Source: JBKHYJ01 sp046565505 (GTDB lineage: Bacteria; Acidobacteriota; Blastocatellia; UBA7656). From it: DNA of 64,000 nt. The stretch spans positions 1 to 64,000 of the forward strand of contig JBKHYJ010000034.1 of NCBI GenBank assembly GCA_046565505.1, in the 5' to 3' direction. A program made the translations under genes and the position numbers. Of the stretch, positions 52,874 to 61,448 are shown in pieces (the first letter of the stretch is position 1; every line of letters begins with the position of its first letter). The notes under the pieces were generated by a model. The model was given only the letters and a program-made list of their open reading frames with translations. It ran no database searches and was not told the DNA's origin.

Positions 52874-55282
52874 ATGGCTAAGAAGTACGTCGGACAGAAC
52901 GTGAAGCGCACGGAAGACCCGCGCTTGATTCAGGGCCTCGGCCACTACGTCGATGACGTGAGGCTGCCGGACACGCTCCACGTGGCCTTCCTGCGCTCGA
53001 TGTACGCGCACGCCCGCATCACGGGCATAGACGTGAGCGAAGCCGCGCACGCGCCGGGCGTCGTCGCCGTCTACACGGGTAAGGACGTGGCGCAAAAAAT
53101 CGGCCCCGTCCCCTGCGCCAGCGCGGGGGCCATCCCGGGGTTGAGGATACCGGATTACAGGGTGCTCGCCACGGACCACGTCGTGTTCGTCGGCCAGCCC
53201 ATAGCGGTCGTCGTCGCCACGGACCGATACGCCGCGCGCGACGCGATTGACCTGATAATGGTTGATTACGAAGACCTGCCCGTGGTCGTCGATGTCGAGT
53301 CGGCGGCGGCCGGCGGCCCCGCCGTGTACGAAGAGTATGGCGACAACATCGCCTACAGGCTGACGGCCGGCGAAGGCGACATCGACGCGGCCCTCGCCGC
53401 CTCGGACCGCGTGATAAAGCAGCGGCTCGTACACCAGCGGCTCGCGCCCATAGCGATGGAGCCGCGCGGCGTGCTGGCCCGATACCTCCAGGGCGAGCAG
53501 GAGCTGACCATCTGGTCGTCTACGCAGATACCCCACCTCCTGCGCACGCAGCTCGCGCTGATGATAGGGATGCCTGAAAACAAGCTGCGAGTCATCACGC
53601 CCGAAGTCGGCGGCGGGTTCGGGTCGAAGCTCAACGTCTACGCCGAGGAGGCGCTGCTCGGGTGGATCTCGATGCAGCTTAACAAGCCCGTCAAGTGGGT
53701 CGAGGGCCGGCGCGAAAATATACAGGCGACCATTCACGGCCGCGGCCAGGTCGGCCACGTCGAGATCGGCTGCATGAATGATGGCACGATCACGGGGCTC
53801 CGCTATAACGTCTTCGCCGACATGGGCGCGTACATGCAACTGCTCACGCCGGCGATGCCGACGCTAACCGGGTTGATGCTGTCGGGCAGCTACAAGATAC
53901 CCGCGATTCAAATCAACGTGACGGCCGTCTTCACCAACAAGATGTCGACGGACGCCTACAGGGGCGCGGGCCGGCCCGAAGCCACTTACGTGGTCGAGCG
54001 CGCCGTGGACCTGGTGGCCGCCGAGCTGGGGATTGACCCCGTCGAGGTGCGGCGCAAGAATTTCCCTTCGCCCGAGGAGTTCCCATTCAAGACCGCCACC
54101 GGGCTTTTCTACGACAGCGGCAACTACGAGGGCGCTTTGACGAAGGCGCTCGACATGGCCGATTACAAAGCTTTGCGCGAGGAGCAGCGCCAGGCGCGAG
54201 AGCAGGGCAGGCTGATGGGGGTCGGCGTCTCGACTTACGTGGAGATATGCGCGCTCGGGCCTTCCCAGGCCATGCCCGCGGGCGGGTGGGAGAGCGCGAC
54301 GGTGAGGATCGAGCCCACGGGCAAGGTGACGGTGCTGACGGGCGCATCGCCGCACGGGCAGGGGCAGGAGACTTCCTTCGCGCAGATCGTGGCCGACGAG
54401 CTGGGCGTCGACCTCAACGACGTGACGGTCATACACGGCGACACGTCCATTGTCCAGTATGGCATCGGCACGTTCGGCAGCCGCGCCACGGCCGTGGGCG
54501 GGACGGCGGTCTATATGGCCGTCGAGAAGCTCAAGGAGAAGGCTAACAAGATAGCCGCGCACCTCCTGAAGGCGGACCAGTCGGCCATAGCTTTCAGCGA
54601 GGGGCGTTTCTCGAAACAGGCCGCCAGAGCCGCTTCCGCAGCGGAGGTCCCCGAGCCCGTGCTGCCGGCGGGCCAGGCCCCGGCGGGCGCTTTGCCCGAG
54701 CCGGACGCGGACGGAAAACATGTCACGATTCAGGACGTGGCGCTCGCCGCTCACATCGCCAGGGACATCCCGCCCGGCATGGAGCCGGGACTTTCGGCCA
54801 CACACTTCTTCGAGCCGGCCAATTTCACCTTCCCGTTCGGCACGCACATCGCCGTCGTGGAGATCGACCGCGACACGGGCGACGTTAAATTCCTTCGCTA
54901 CATCGCGGTTGACGATTGCGGCAGGGTCATCAACCCCATGCTCGTGGAAGGGCAGGTGCACGGCGGGATAGTCCAATCGATAGGGCAGGCGATGTACGAA
55001 GAGCTGGTCTACGACGAGCAGGGCCAGCTCGTGACGGGCACGCTGATGGATTACGCGGTGCCTAAGGCGGCGATGGTCCCCTGGTTCGAGCTTGAGCGCA
55101 CGGAGACGCCCTCGCCCGTCAACCCGCTCGGCGTCAAAGGCGTGGGCGAGGCGGGGACGATCGGGGCCACGCCGGCAATAGTCAACGCGGTCGTCGACGC
55201 GTTACGGCCTTTCGGCGTGCGCCACATCGACATGCCAGTCAAGCCCGAAAAGATTTGGCGAATAATTAATCAGCAAGGCTGA
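52874..55282 (+). CDS. coxL: Form II CO-dehydrogenase-like molybdopterin large subunit
   Basis: 802 residues from ATG 52874 with GGAGG upstream. Molybdopterin-binding motifs include GGGFGSK (about 247-252) and the C-terminal GVKGVGEAGTIG carrying the base-catalyst glutamate. The active-site loop reads AYRGAGR (361-367), the form II signature; proven CO oxidisers of form I carry AYxCSFR. So CO oxidation is unproven and another substrate (aldehyde, purine, aromatic) is possible. A Pro/Ala/Glu-rich insert lies at about 580-620. Confidence 0.93.
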   Translation: MAKKYVGQNVKRTEDPRLIQGLGHYVDDVRLPDTLHVAFLRSMYAHARITGIDVSEAAHAPGVVAVYTGKDVAQKIGPVPCASAGAIPGLRIPDYRVLATDHVVFVGQPIAVVVATDRYAARDAIDLIMVDYEDLPVVVDVESAAAGGPAVYEEYGDNIAYRLTAGEGDIDAALAASDRVIKQRLVHQRLAPIAMEPRGVLARYLQGEQELTIWSSTQIPHLLRTQLALMIGMPENKLRVITPEVGGGFGSKLNVYAEEALLGWISMQLNKPVKWVEGRRENIQATIHGRGQVGHVEIGCMNDGTITGLRYNVFADMGAYMQLLTPAMPTLTGLMLSGSYKIPAIQINVTAVFTNKMSTDAYRGAGRPEATYVVERAVDLVAAELGIDPVEVRRKNFPSPEEFPFKTATGLFYDSGNYEGALTKALDMADYKALREEQRQAREQGRLMGVGVSTYVEICALGPSQAMPAGGWESATVRIEPTGKVTVLTGASPHGQGQETSFAQIVADELGVDLNDVTVIHGDTSIVQYGIGTFGSRATAVGGTAVYMAVEKLKEKANKIAAHLLKADQSAIAFSEGRFSKQAARAASAAEVPEPVLPAGQAPAGALPEPDADGKHVTIQDVALAAHIARDIPPGMEPGLSATHFFEPANFTFPFGTHIAVVEIDRDTGDVKFLRYIAVDDCGRVINPMLVEGQVHGGIVQSIGQAMYEELVYDEQGQLVTGTLMDYAVPKAAMVPWFELERTETPSPVNPLGVKGVGEAGTIGATPAIVNAVVDALRPFGVRHIDMPVKPEKIWRIINQQG

Positions 55283-55355
55283 TGCGGCGCGGGCGGCGGG
55301 GCGAATGGTTATGCCAATCTCCCCGGCCCCGACGCCCGACGCACAGGAGACACTC

Positions 55356-56222
55356 ATGATCCCAGCACAGTTCGACTACCTGGCCCCGGCGACGCTCGAT
55401 GAAGCGGTGTCGCTGCTCGCGCAACACTCGGACGAGGCTAAGATACTGGCGGGCGGGCACAGCTTGATCCCCGCGATGAAGCTGCGGCTGGCGATGCCCC
55501 AGGTCTTGATTGACATCGGCCGCATCAAAGACCTCTCGTACATTCGCGAGGAAGGCGGGCAGATACGCATAGGGGCAATGACTACTCATTACCAATTAGA
55601 AGCGTCCGACCGCCTGCGCGAGGTATGCCCTATGCTGCCGGAGGCGGCCGCGCAGATCGGCGACGTGCAGGTCCGCAACAAAGGGACCATCGGCGGGAGC
55701 CTCGCGCACTCCGACCCCGCGGCCGACTGGCCAGCGGTCGCCATCGCGCTCAAGGCCGAAATCGTCGCTGTCGGCGCGGGCGGCGAACGCGTGATCAAGG
55801 CGGATGATTTCTTCGTCGATATGCTGACGACCGCGCTGGGGCCTGGCGAGATATTGCGCGAGATTCGCGTAGACGCGCCGGCCGGCCGGTTCGGCCACGC
55901 TTACCTGAAGATGCCTCAGCCGGCGTCGGGGTTCGCGGTCGTGGGCGTGGCGGTCAATCTCGCCTGCGATCAGAGCGGCGCTTGCACGAGCGCGAGTATA
56001 GGCGTCACGGGCGTCGCGTCGAAGGCCTACAGGGCGAGCGGCGTTGAAAACGCCCTGGCGGGAGGCGCATTCGACGAGCAATCTATCGCCGCCGCATCAG
56101 CGCATGCGAGCGATGGGGTTTCGATCAACGGCGACATTTACGCTTCGGACGAATACCGCGCTCACCTCGCTCGGGTCTACATGCGCCGCGCCATCGAGAC
56201 GGCCGTCTCGCGGACGAAATAA
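55356..56222 (+). CDS. coxM: CO-dehydrogenase-like FAD-binding medium subunit
   Basis: 288 residues; GGAG lies seven bases before ATG 55356. The FAD motifs AGGHSLIPAMKLR and TIGGSLAHSDPAAD are intact, and the C-terminal CO_deh_flav_C domain follows. It accepts electrons from CoxS and passes them on. Third gene of coxSLMG. Confidence 0.94.
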   Translation: MIPAQFDYLAPATLDEAVSLLAQHSDEAKILAGGHSLIPAMKLRLAMPQVLIDIGRIKDLSYIREEGGQIRIGAMTTHYQLEASDRLREVCPMLPEAAAQIGDVQVRNKGTIGGSLAHSDPAADWPAVAIALKAEIVAVGAGGERVIKADDFFVDMLTTALGPGEILREIRVDAPAGRFGHAYLKMPQPASGFAVVGVAVNLACDQSGACTSASIGVTGVASKAYRASGVENALAGGAFDEQSIAAASAHASDGVSINGDIYASDEYRAHLARVYMRRAIETAVSRTK

Positions 56223-56356
56223 GTACCGGGCCGCGAGGGCTACCCGGTTGTGGATTTCGGGGACTGTGGGTCGCGGGCCGAAGAATCAGCGCAGAATCCC
56301 CGGGTCGCCGGGCAGAATCAACAAACCGCGGCCATAGGCCACCGCCCCTCATCGCT

Positions 56357-56881
56357 ATGAACATAGAAGGCAAACACGAACTGAACGCCAAACGCGACCG
56401 CGTGTACCAGGCGCTGACAGACCCTGCGGTGTTGCAGCGGTGCATACCGGGTTGCGAGCGGTTGGAGAAGACGGGCGAGAACACTTATTCCACCACAATG
56501 AGGGCGGGCGTCGGTTCCATCAAGGGGGTGTTCACGGGGAACGTCAGGCTCGAAGACATGCGGCCGCCTTCGCATTACCGAATAGTGGTGGACGGCAAAG
56601 GCCAGCCGGGATTCTTGAAGGGGGCGGGCGACCTCGACCTCCTGGAGGCCGGCGAGGCGACGGTCATCAATTACAAAGGGGACGTGCAGGTGGGCGGCAC
56701 AATCGCCGGCGTCGGGCAGCGGATGATTCAAGGCGCGGCGAAGATGATGGCCGCCCAATTCTTTACCGCCATCGAAGCGGAAGCGAAGGTCGAAACGCAT
56801 GAGCCTCCGCCGCGGCATGGCTTTTTTCGGACAGCCCTGAGGTGGTTCTCAGGGTGGTTAAGGCGGCTACTTAAAGCCTGA
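56357..56881 (+). CDS. coxG: CoxG-like SRPBCC protein
   Basis: 174 residues. A START/SRPBCC fold of the CO-dehydrogenase subunit G family (GKHELNAKRDRVYQALTDPAVLQRCIPGCE, YKGDVQVGGTIAGVGQRMIQG). The C-terminal 25 residues form a basic/aromatic amphipathic helix (FFRTALRWFSGWLRRLLK) that would attach it to the inner membrane. CoxG has been linked to membrane recruitment of CODH and to quinone delivery. Gap to coxM is 134 bp with hairpin-forming sequence. Confidence 0.92.
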   Translation: MNIEGKHELNAKRDRVYQALTDPAVLQRCIPGCERLEKTGENTYSTTMRAGVGSIKGVFTGNVRLEDMRPPSHYRIVVDGKGQPGFLKGAGDLDLLEAGEATVINYKGDVQVGGTIAGVGQRMIQGAAKMMAAQFFTAIEAEAKVETHEPPPRHGFFRTALRWFSGWLRRLLKA

Positions 56882-57189
56882 ATACGGGCAAGCGAGCTAG
56901 CGGGGAATAAGGGTCCAGATTCAGCCTCGGCTCAACGATCGGCGGGCCGCCATCATCATTACAGGGACACATTTAGTCGCGTGAGGGATCTCGCGGCCGT
57001 CTTTCGCCCGGGTAGGGTGCCGGGCGTCAAAACGGGGTGGCCTTTGCCTGCCGGCCGCGTTGATACGGGTCAATCAGGAGGTGTGACGAGTCCGTGCCTT
57101 TCTAATAAGCCCGCCGTGCGGCCCAGTCGAATTCAGTATGTGAGCGATATTGTACCGGCAGCGGCAAACAGTTTAAACTATTTGCGGAG
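56882..57189. other. Intergenic region after coxG
   Basis: 308 bp with several stop codons in each frame. No strong hairpin and no convincing promoter stand out, although the following gene needs one. Confidence 0.45.
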
Positions 57190-57855
57190 ATGATTACTCA
57201 GGAATCGAGCAAACAGACCTGTGCGGGGTGCGGCGCGAAGCTGGCGGCCAGCTTGCGTTACTGCCTTTATTGCTACCGCCCGCTTTCAAGCGGCAACAAG
57301 GCGCGGGCGCATATCGAATCCGCGGGCGCGGTAAATACGACGAGGCGGGTAGACCCTACTATAGTCTTCTCGCCCGAAGAGCATGAGGCCATCGAGCGGC
57401 GCAGGCGTCGCCGCAAACTTCTTTTCATCACCTGGGCCATCACCTCCCTGCTCGTCGCGGCCTGCTCCGTGACGTGGTATCTGCTCAGCCGCGGCCGTCA
57501 CCAGGCCGAGCGCGCGGCGGCCCGCGAGCGGATGGCCGAGCGCGAGATCAGCTTGATGGCCTCCGCGCTCGAAAGGTTCAGGACGGACGTGGGCCGCTAC
57601 CCGACGAATCAAGAGGGGATCAGGAGCCTCACCTATAAGCCGGCCGGGTTCAAGCTCGAGGGCGGCGCGCAGCCTAAATACTGGCTCGGGCCGTACCTCG
57701 ATGGCATTTACGAAGTTGACCCGTGGGGGAACGATTACGTGTACCAGACGGGGGATGGCGGCCTGAGCTTCGAGCTTTTTTCGCCCGGCCCGGAAGGCGT
57801 AACAGGCTCCGGGAGCCGTTTCTATGTCACCTCAGCGCCCTCGACCTACAATTAA
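57190..57855 (+). CDS. Zinc-ribbon, membrane helix and GspG-like domain fusion
   Basis: 221 residues. Cys11xxCys14 and Cys25xxCys28 (CAGC, CLYC) form an N-terminal zinc ribbon. A basic RRRRRK stretch and one membrane helix (about 77-99) follow. The C-terminal domain (about 118-205) has type II secretion major pseudopilin features: GRYPTNQEG, YWLGPYLDGIYEVDPWGNDYVYQ and the FSPGPEGVTGSG calcium-loop-like end. It has no prepilin cleavage motif at the helix, so it would stay anchored rather than join a pilus. No other secretion gene is nearby. Confidence 0.85.
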   Translation: MITQESSKQTCAGCGAKLAASLRYCLYCYRPLSSGNKARAHIESAGAVNTTRRVDPTIVFSPEEHEAIERRRRRRKLLFITWAITSLLVAACSVTWYLLSRGRHQAERAAARERMAEREISLMASALERFRTDVGRYPTNQEGIRSLTYKPAGFKLEGGAQPKYWLGPYLDGIYEVDPWGNDYVYQTGDGGLSFELFSPGPEGVTGSGSRFYVTSAPSTYN

Positions 57856-58050
57856 ATGTTGTTCTAATACCTGACTACGCCGGCGTGCGGTGAGGGGTGA
57901 TTTGCAAGCCATAATTCAATTACCCTTGGTCAACTGTGAATTAAGCCCGGCCGGTATTTACGAGCGGGTCTTGGCGGAGTCATAAATATGGCGGAGGGCG
58001 GTCCGGCGACGGAACCTGCCGCACACCGGCGCGCCGCCCGGCCCCTCCCC

Positions 58051-60222
58051 TTAGCGTATCACCTCTATCGCCGCCGCCTCTAAAAGCTTGATGTATTCTT
58101 CCGCGTCGTAGGCTCGGCCTGACGCGAACTCTTCGGCTTTGACTCGCTTCGACCTGTCTTTGGCCCGCGCGTCCGTTATGACGTAGCGCACGTGCTCGCC
58201 CGGGTGAACCTTGACGCCCGCGCTTTCAAGCTGTCGCGCGGCCAGGGCGGTCCGCGTGTCGGCAGCGTAATCATCAACCTCTTTCGTGAGCGTGCGCTTC
58301 ACCAGGAGTTTTTGCGGGTCGATTTCGCCACGCTCCAGCTCGCCTATTCGCCTTCTGAGCACGGCCTCGGCTTCGTCGCGGAGGCCGAAACGCTCCGCAA
58401 GCGTTTTTGCTTTCGCCATGATTTTCAGCAACTCCCACTGAACGTCTTTTATGAACTGCGGGGTGTCGGACCGGCGGCAGGCCAGCCCGCGCAGCTTCAG
58501 CTTGCCATCGTCGAACACGCCATAGTAACGGCAGGCGACCGGGCGGTTGGCGTTGACCTTCGACGGCAGAAAGACTATCCAACTGTAAATCCCTTCGAGC
58601 GTCATCTCGACCCCTGTGGCGCGCGTCACCTCTTCGCAGACCGCCAGCACGTCCTCGCGCGTCGAGCCTTCGCGCTTCATCCAGATGCTGTCGGTCAGGG
58701 CGTGCAGCACGCGGAAGCCTCGCGCTTCCGCGACCTCTTTGGCCTGAAGGAGCTTCTCGCGCCCGAATGCCATCACCGCTTCGTGCGCCTCGATGCGGCC
58801 GAGCCGCGCCTTCCTGTACCCGAGGTAGCCGAAGCAACTGACCAGCATCCATTTGATGGCCGTCTGCCGCGACTCGTACGCGGCCCGCTCGACTTCACCC
58901 TCGCACCCCTGTATGAGTTCCTTGTACCGCCCCCGCCGTTCGAGCAGCGGCTCAAGCGTGCGAGGTATCAGCCCGCGCCGCTTCTCGCATATGTTGTAGC
59001 CGGCCTCCGGCACGGCGGAATTTTCGCAGCAGGGGCAGAGGACCGTTTCCGGCGAGATGTTGTGGCGCACCATGATCGCGGCGTACATCGAGGCGAAATC
59101 AATCTCGGCCACGCGCTCGAAAGCCCCCAGGGGCGGCCGGAACACCAGGCCGCCTTTATCAACCGTCAGCAGTTCGAGGGCGGTCTTGTACCTTTCAGGC
59201 TCGCTCTTGCGCCAGGGGATGAGCACGCCATCCTGTATGGCGCGATCCATCTCCATAGAACTCATGGCCGAGCCGGGGCTTGTCCGGGCCATCCGCTGCA
59301 CGGGAACCTTGGCCAGCCTGGCGAGCTCCACGAGGCCCTGAAGCTCGGCCTCGCGATGGATGAATGAATTCTTGGCGTCGATGTGCCACCGCCCGAACAG
59401 GGGGTAGGGCGGGCCTTTATAAATTATCCGGCCATAGCTGAGATACGTGCGGCCTTCCGTCTCTATCTTCCGCCTCGTGACTACGCGGTCGCGGTCAATC
59501 ATCAGGCCGACCTTCTCCCTCCGCGCGGCGTCAAGCAGCGCGGGCATCAGAACCCCATCGCCGCGCTCGCTCAGTATGACGTCGGGCGAGTGCCTGGCTA
59601 TGAAGGCGTTGAAGTCTCGTACCGCCCGCCCGCCATCTTCGAGCCGCAGCCGCGCGCGTTCGTCCCCGCATTCGATAATGATACTGCTCTTTTGATCCGC
59701 CGGACGCGCGCGCTCCTCGCGCATCTTTAGCGTCCGCAGTTCCGGCAACTCGTAGCCGGTCTCCCACGGTGAATCGAGGGCGGCGATTTCGATCACGTCG
59801 CCCGACGCGCTCACCTCGCACGCGACGCGGCAGAGGGGGAACAGCCTCTTGATGTAGAGGTAATGCTGGGCCGCCGGTATGTCGCAATTGTAGAAGGTGA
59901 ACTCGCGGTCGCGTGACGCGGCTAGCCTGCGCAGGCCCGGCATCAATGAAGAATCGGCGACCTGAAGCTCGATCACTTCGACGGGCGAGCCGCTCCAGAA
60001 CTCGCGCCGCTCGGCCCACCGCACCTTCGACACGACGCCGCGGCTGCCCAGCTCGTAGGCCAGGCTCCCCAATTGCTTTCGCCCGCCCGCGACGTAGATG
60101 GGCGGATGAAATGTTTCGGTGAGCCTCACCCTGCGGCCATCCGAGGCATAGACCCATAGCGCGACTTCCGGGCCTAACTCGTCTACGTCGAACAGCCATC
60201 CTTCGATCCGCCGGTTCGTCAT
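58051..60222 (-). CDS. Divergent family-B DNA polymerase (PolB2-like)
   Basis: 723 residues from ATG 60222 (GTG 60264 possible). The palm/fingers motifs are readable: motif A EIDFASMYA (Asp375), motif B KWMLVSCFG (Lys457; canonical KxxxNSxYG, so Asn and Tyr are replaced by Val and Phe), motif C HALTDS (Asp511; canonical YGDTDS, first Asp replaced by Leu). The two carboxylates that bind metal in family B remain. The exonuclease region (about 180-310) lacks a clear DxE, so proofreading is probably lost. A CPCC...C cysteine cluster (about 396-412) sits between motifs A and B. These traits recall archaeal PolB2/Dpo2, linked to lesion bypass. It is downstream of lexA and a RadA-like gene. Confidence 0.85.
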   Translation of the reverse strand: MTNRRIEGWLFDVDELGPEVALWVYASDGRRVRLTETFHPPIYVAGGRKQLGSLAYELGSRGVVSKVRWAERREFWSGSPVEVIELQVADSSLMPGLRRLAASRDREFTFYNCDIPAAQHYLYIKRLFPLCRVACEVSASGDVIEIAALDSPWETGYELPELRTLKMREERARPADQKSSIIIECGDERARLRLEDGGRAVRDFNAFIARHSPDVILSERGDGVLMPALLDAARREKVGLMIDRDRVVTRRKIETEGRTYLSYGRIIYKGPPYPLFGRWHIDAKNSFIHREAELQGLVELARLAKVPVQRMARTSPGSAMSSMEMDRAIQDGVLIPWRKSEPERYKTALELLTVDKGGLVFRPPLGAFERVAEIDFASMYAAIMVRHNISPETVLCPCCENSAVPEAGYNICEKRRGLIPRTLEPLLERRGRYKELIQGCEGEVERAAYESRQTAIKWMLVSCFGYLGYRKARLGRIEAHEAVMAFGREKLLQAKEVAEARGFRVLHALTDSIWMKREGSTREDVLAVCEEVTRATGVEMTLEGIYSWIVFLPSKVNANRPVACRYYGVFDDGKLKLRGLACRRSDTPQFIKDVQWELLKIMAKAKTLAERFGLRDEAEAVLRRRIGELERGEIDPQKLLVKRTLTKEVDDYAADTRTALAARQLESAGVKVHPGEHVRYVITDARAKDRSKRVKAEEFASGRAYDAEEYIKLLEAAAIEVIR

Positions 60223-60262
60223 CTGGCACTGGCAGTGGCCGGGAGCCCGCCGCGCGCCCCCC

Positions 60263-60304
60263 ACAGAGAGACATTTTACAGAGAGAGACGGCTCACAAAG
60301 AGAG
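60263..60304. repeat. Three direct repeats upstream of the polymerase gene
   Basis: ACAGAGAGA occurs at 60263-60271 and 60278-60286, and ACAAAGAGA at 60295-60303, spaced 15 and 17 bp. On the coding strand they read as pyrimidine-rich TCTCTCTGT blocks just before the polymerase gene, with a GGCTC/GAGCC stem in the third. A regulatory role is possible. Confidence 0.5.
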
Positions 60305-60368
60305 CCACCTCACGAATGGGGCCGCCGGGCCGCCCGCCCGGCGCGCGAAAGTCGCGGCCCCGCATGCG

Positions 60369-60656
60369 CTACCCGGTTTGAGGCGGCTTCAGAGATTTCA
60401 ATTCTTCCTCTATCTCACTCATCCTGGCCTGGAGCTTATCTATGAGCTTCAAGTTCTCTATCATCACGGAGAGGAAGAATGCTTCGGCCGGGTCGGGGTT
60501 AGCGTAATAAACGGCCGCCTGTATGTGGAGCCGCGCCTGCTCGAAGAGCGTGTCCAGCGCGTGCTGGTCCTCCGCGCGCAGGGCGCGGCGAAACTTGCTG
60601 AACTGCTGCTGCTGCTCAGCGAGCACCTGGCTGAATGGTGAGACGGTTCGCCCCAT
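60369..60656 (-). CDS. Small helical protein of the lexA-polB cassette
   Basis: 95 residues, almost entirely alpha-helical by composition: helix FSQVLAEQQQQFSKFRRAL, helix EDQHALDTLFEQARLHIQAAVYYA, then FLSVMIENLKLIDKLQARMSEIEEELKSL, which reads as a coiled coil. No cysteines, signal or membrane segment. No family recognised. It starts 7 bp after the RadA-like stop, so both are surely on one message. The location suggests an adaptor between that protein and the polymerase; this is inference. Confidence 0.8.
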   Translation of the reverse strand: MGRTVSPFSQVLAEQQQQFSKFRRALRAEDQHALDTLFEQARLHIQAAVYYANPDPAEAFFLSVMIENLKLIDKLQARMSEIEEELKSLKPPQTG

Positions 60657-60663
60657 AGCGGCC

Positions 60664-61284
60664 TCAAGAATCAGGACTCGTCATGGCCGCGAGCGGCGGC
60701 AGCGCCGCGCGCCCATGATGCTCTAGCCTGAAGGTATGCACAGCGCCGAAGTGCAGCGCCACGTCGGAGGCGCGGGAAAGGTCCGTTAAGAAGTACGCGC
60801 GACGCCCGCCCTCCGGCACCTGCCCCTGAACCAGCAGCAAGGTCATGCCGCCCCGGGCGAGTTCTACTATCTGCCACAGCACGCGGTAGAACAGCCGGGC
60901 GGCATCGACGAGAGGCACGTCGTCGTCGAAGAAAGTCGAGCACGGGCCCGAGATCACCACCAGGTCCTGCGGCGCGGAGGGGTCGAGCCTGCCCACAAGC
61001 TCCGCGAGCTGATAGGCGGTGAACGCGCGCGCGATCCTTATCGAACGCAGCGCGTCTTTCGGCCGCGCGCCCAGCCGCTTCGCGAGGCGCGACACGGCGT
61101 AAGGGTCGAAGAGGTTGTCGCCGCAAATAACCCGCACCCCTCTGTTCTCACATGCCGCGCGGGCAGTGACGTACATCGTAAGCCCGCGGGCCCGCTCGCC
61201 GATGGCAATCACTTTGCGCGCCGGGGCGAGTGATGCGAATGCCACCGACCGGGCCATGTTAATGGGCAGTGTCTTTGAAGACAT
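60664..61284 (-). CDS. RadA/RAD51-like protein without a P-loop
   Basis: 206 residues. The middle of the RecA-superfamily core is recognisable: VICGDNLFDPYAVSRLAKRLG and SIRIARAFTAYQL parallel the RadA/RAD51 DTE...FRPERI and VARAFNSDHQ region, and LVVISGPCSTFFDDD sits at the Walker B strand, followed by LLLVQGQ at the strand before loop 2. The Walker A position (KVIAIGERARG, about 24-34) has no GK[ST]. So it should not hydrolyse ATP; it may bind a recombinase or the polymerase, as ImuA does in imu cassettes. No ribosome site is clear at ATG 61284; ATG at codon 10 is an alternative. Confidence 0.8.
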   Translation of the reverse strand: MSSKTLPINMARSVAFASLAPARKVIAIGERARGLTMYVTARAACENRGVRVICGDNLFDPYAVSRLAKRLGARPKDALRSIRIARAFTAYQLAELVGRLDPSAPQDLVVISGPCSTFFDDDVPLVDAARLFYRVLWQIVELARGGMTLLLVQGQVPEGGRRAYFLTDLSRASDVALHFGAVHTFRLEHHGRAALPPLAAMTSPDS

Positions 61285-61294
61285 GACAGTTTTA

Positions 61295-61390
61295 GATTCT
61301 GGGTGTTCATAGCGCGCGAGTCGCTACGCGAGGCGCGGCTGCGGGTTCTGGATTGAAGGGCGTTGGCGGATTTAAGTACTTCATTCAGCG
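61295..61390. repeat. Dispersed intergenic repeat, copy A
   Basis: This copy aligns with 63199-63306 in the same direction. Shared words in order include CTGGGT/TTGGGT, GAGTCGC, CGAGGCGCGG and TTCTGGA. It fills most of the gap between lexA and the RadA-like gene. Non-coding. Confidence 0.65.
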
Positions 61391-61448
61391 CCGTACAAGA
61401 TTGCCGCATAGTGTCACCCGGTCACATGACCTAAAACCCGAAATCGTA

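Noticed and set aside
52874..55282. Large subunit as a proven CO dehydrogenase
   Set aside because: The active-site loop is AYRGAGR (form II), not AYxCSFR, so I keep the call at CO-dehydrogenase-like.
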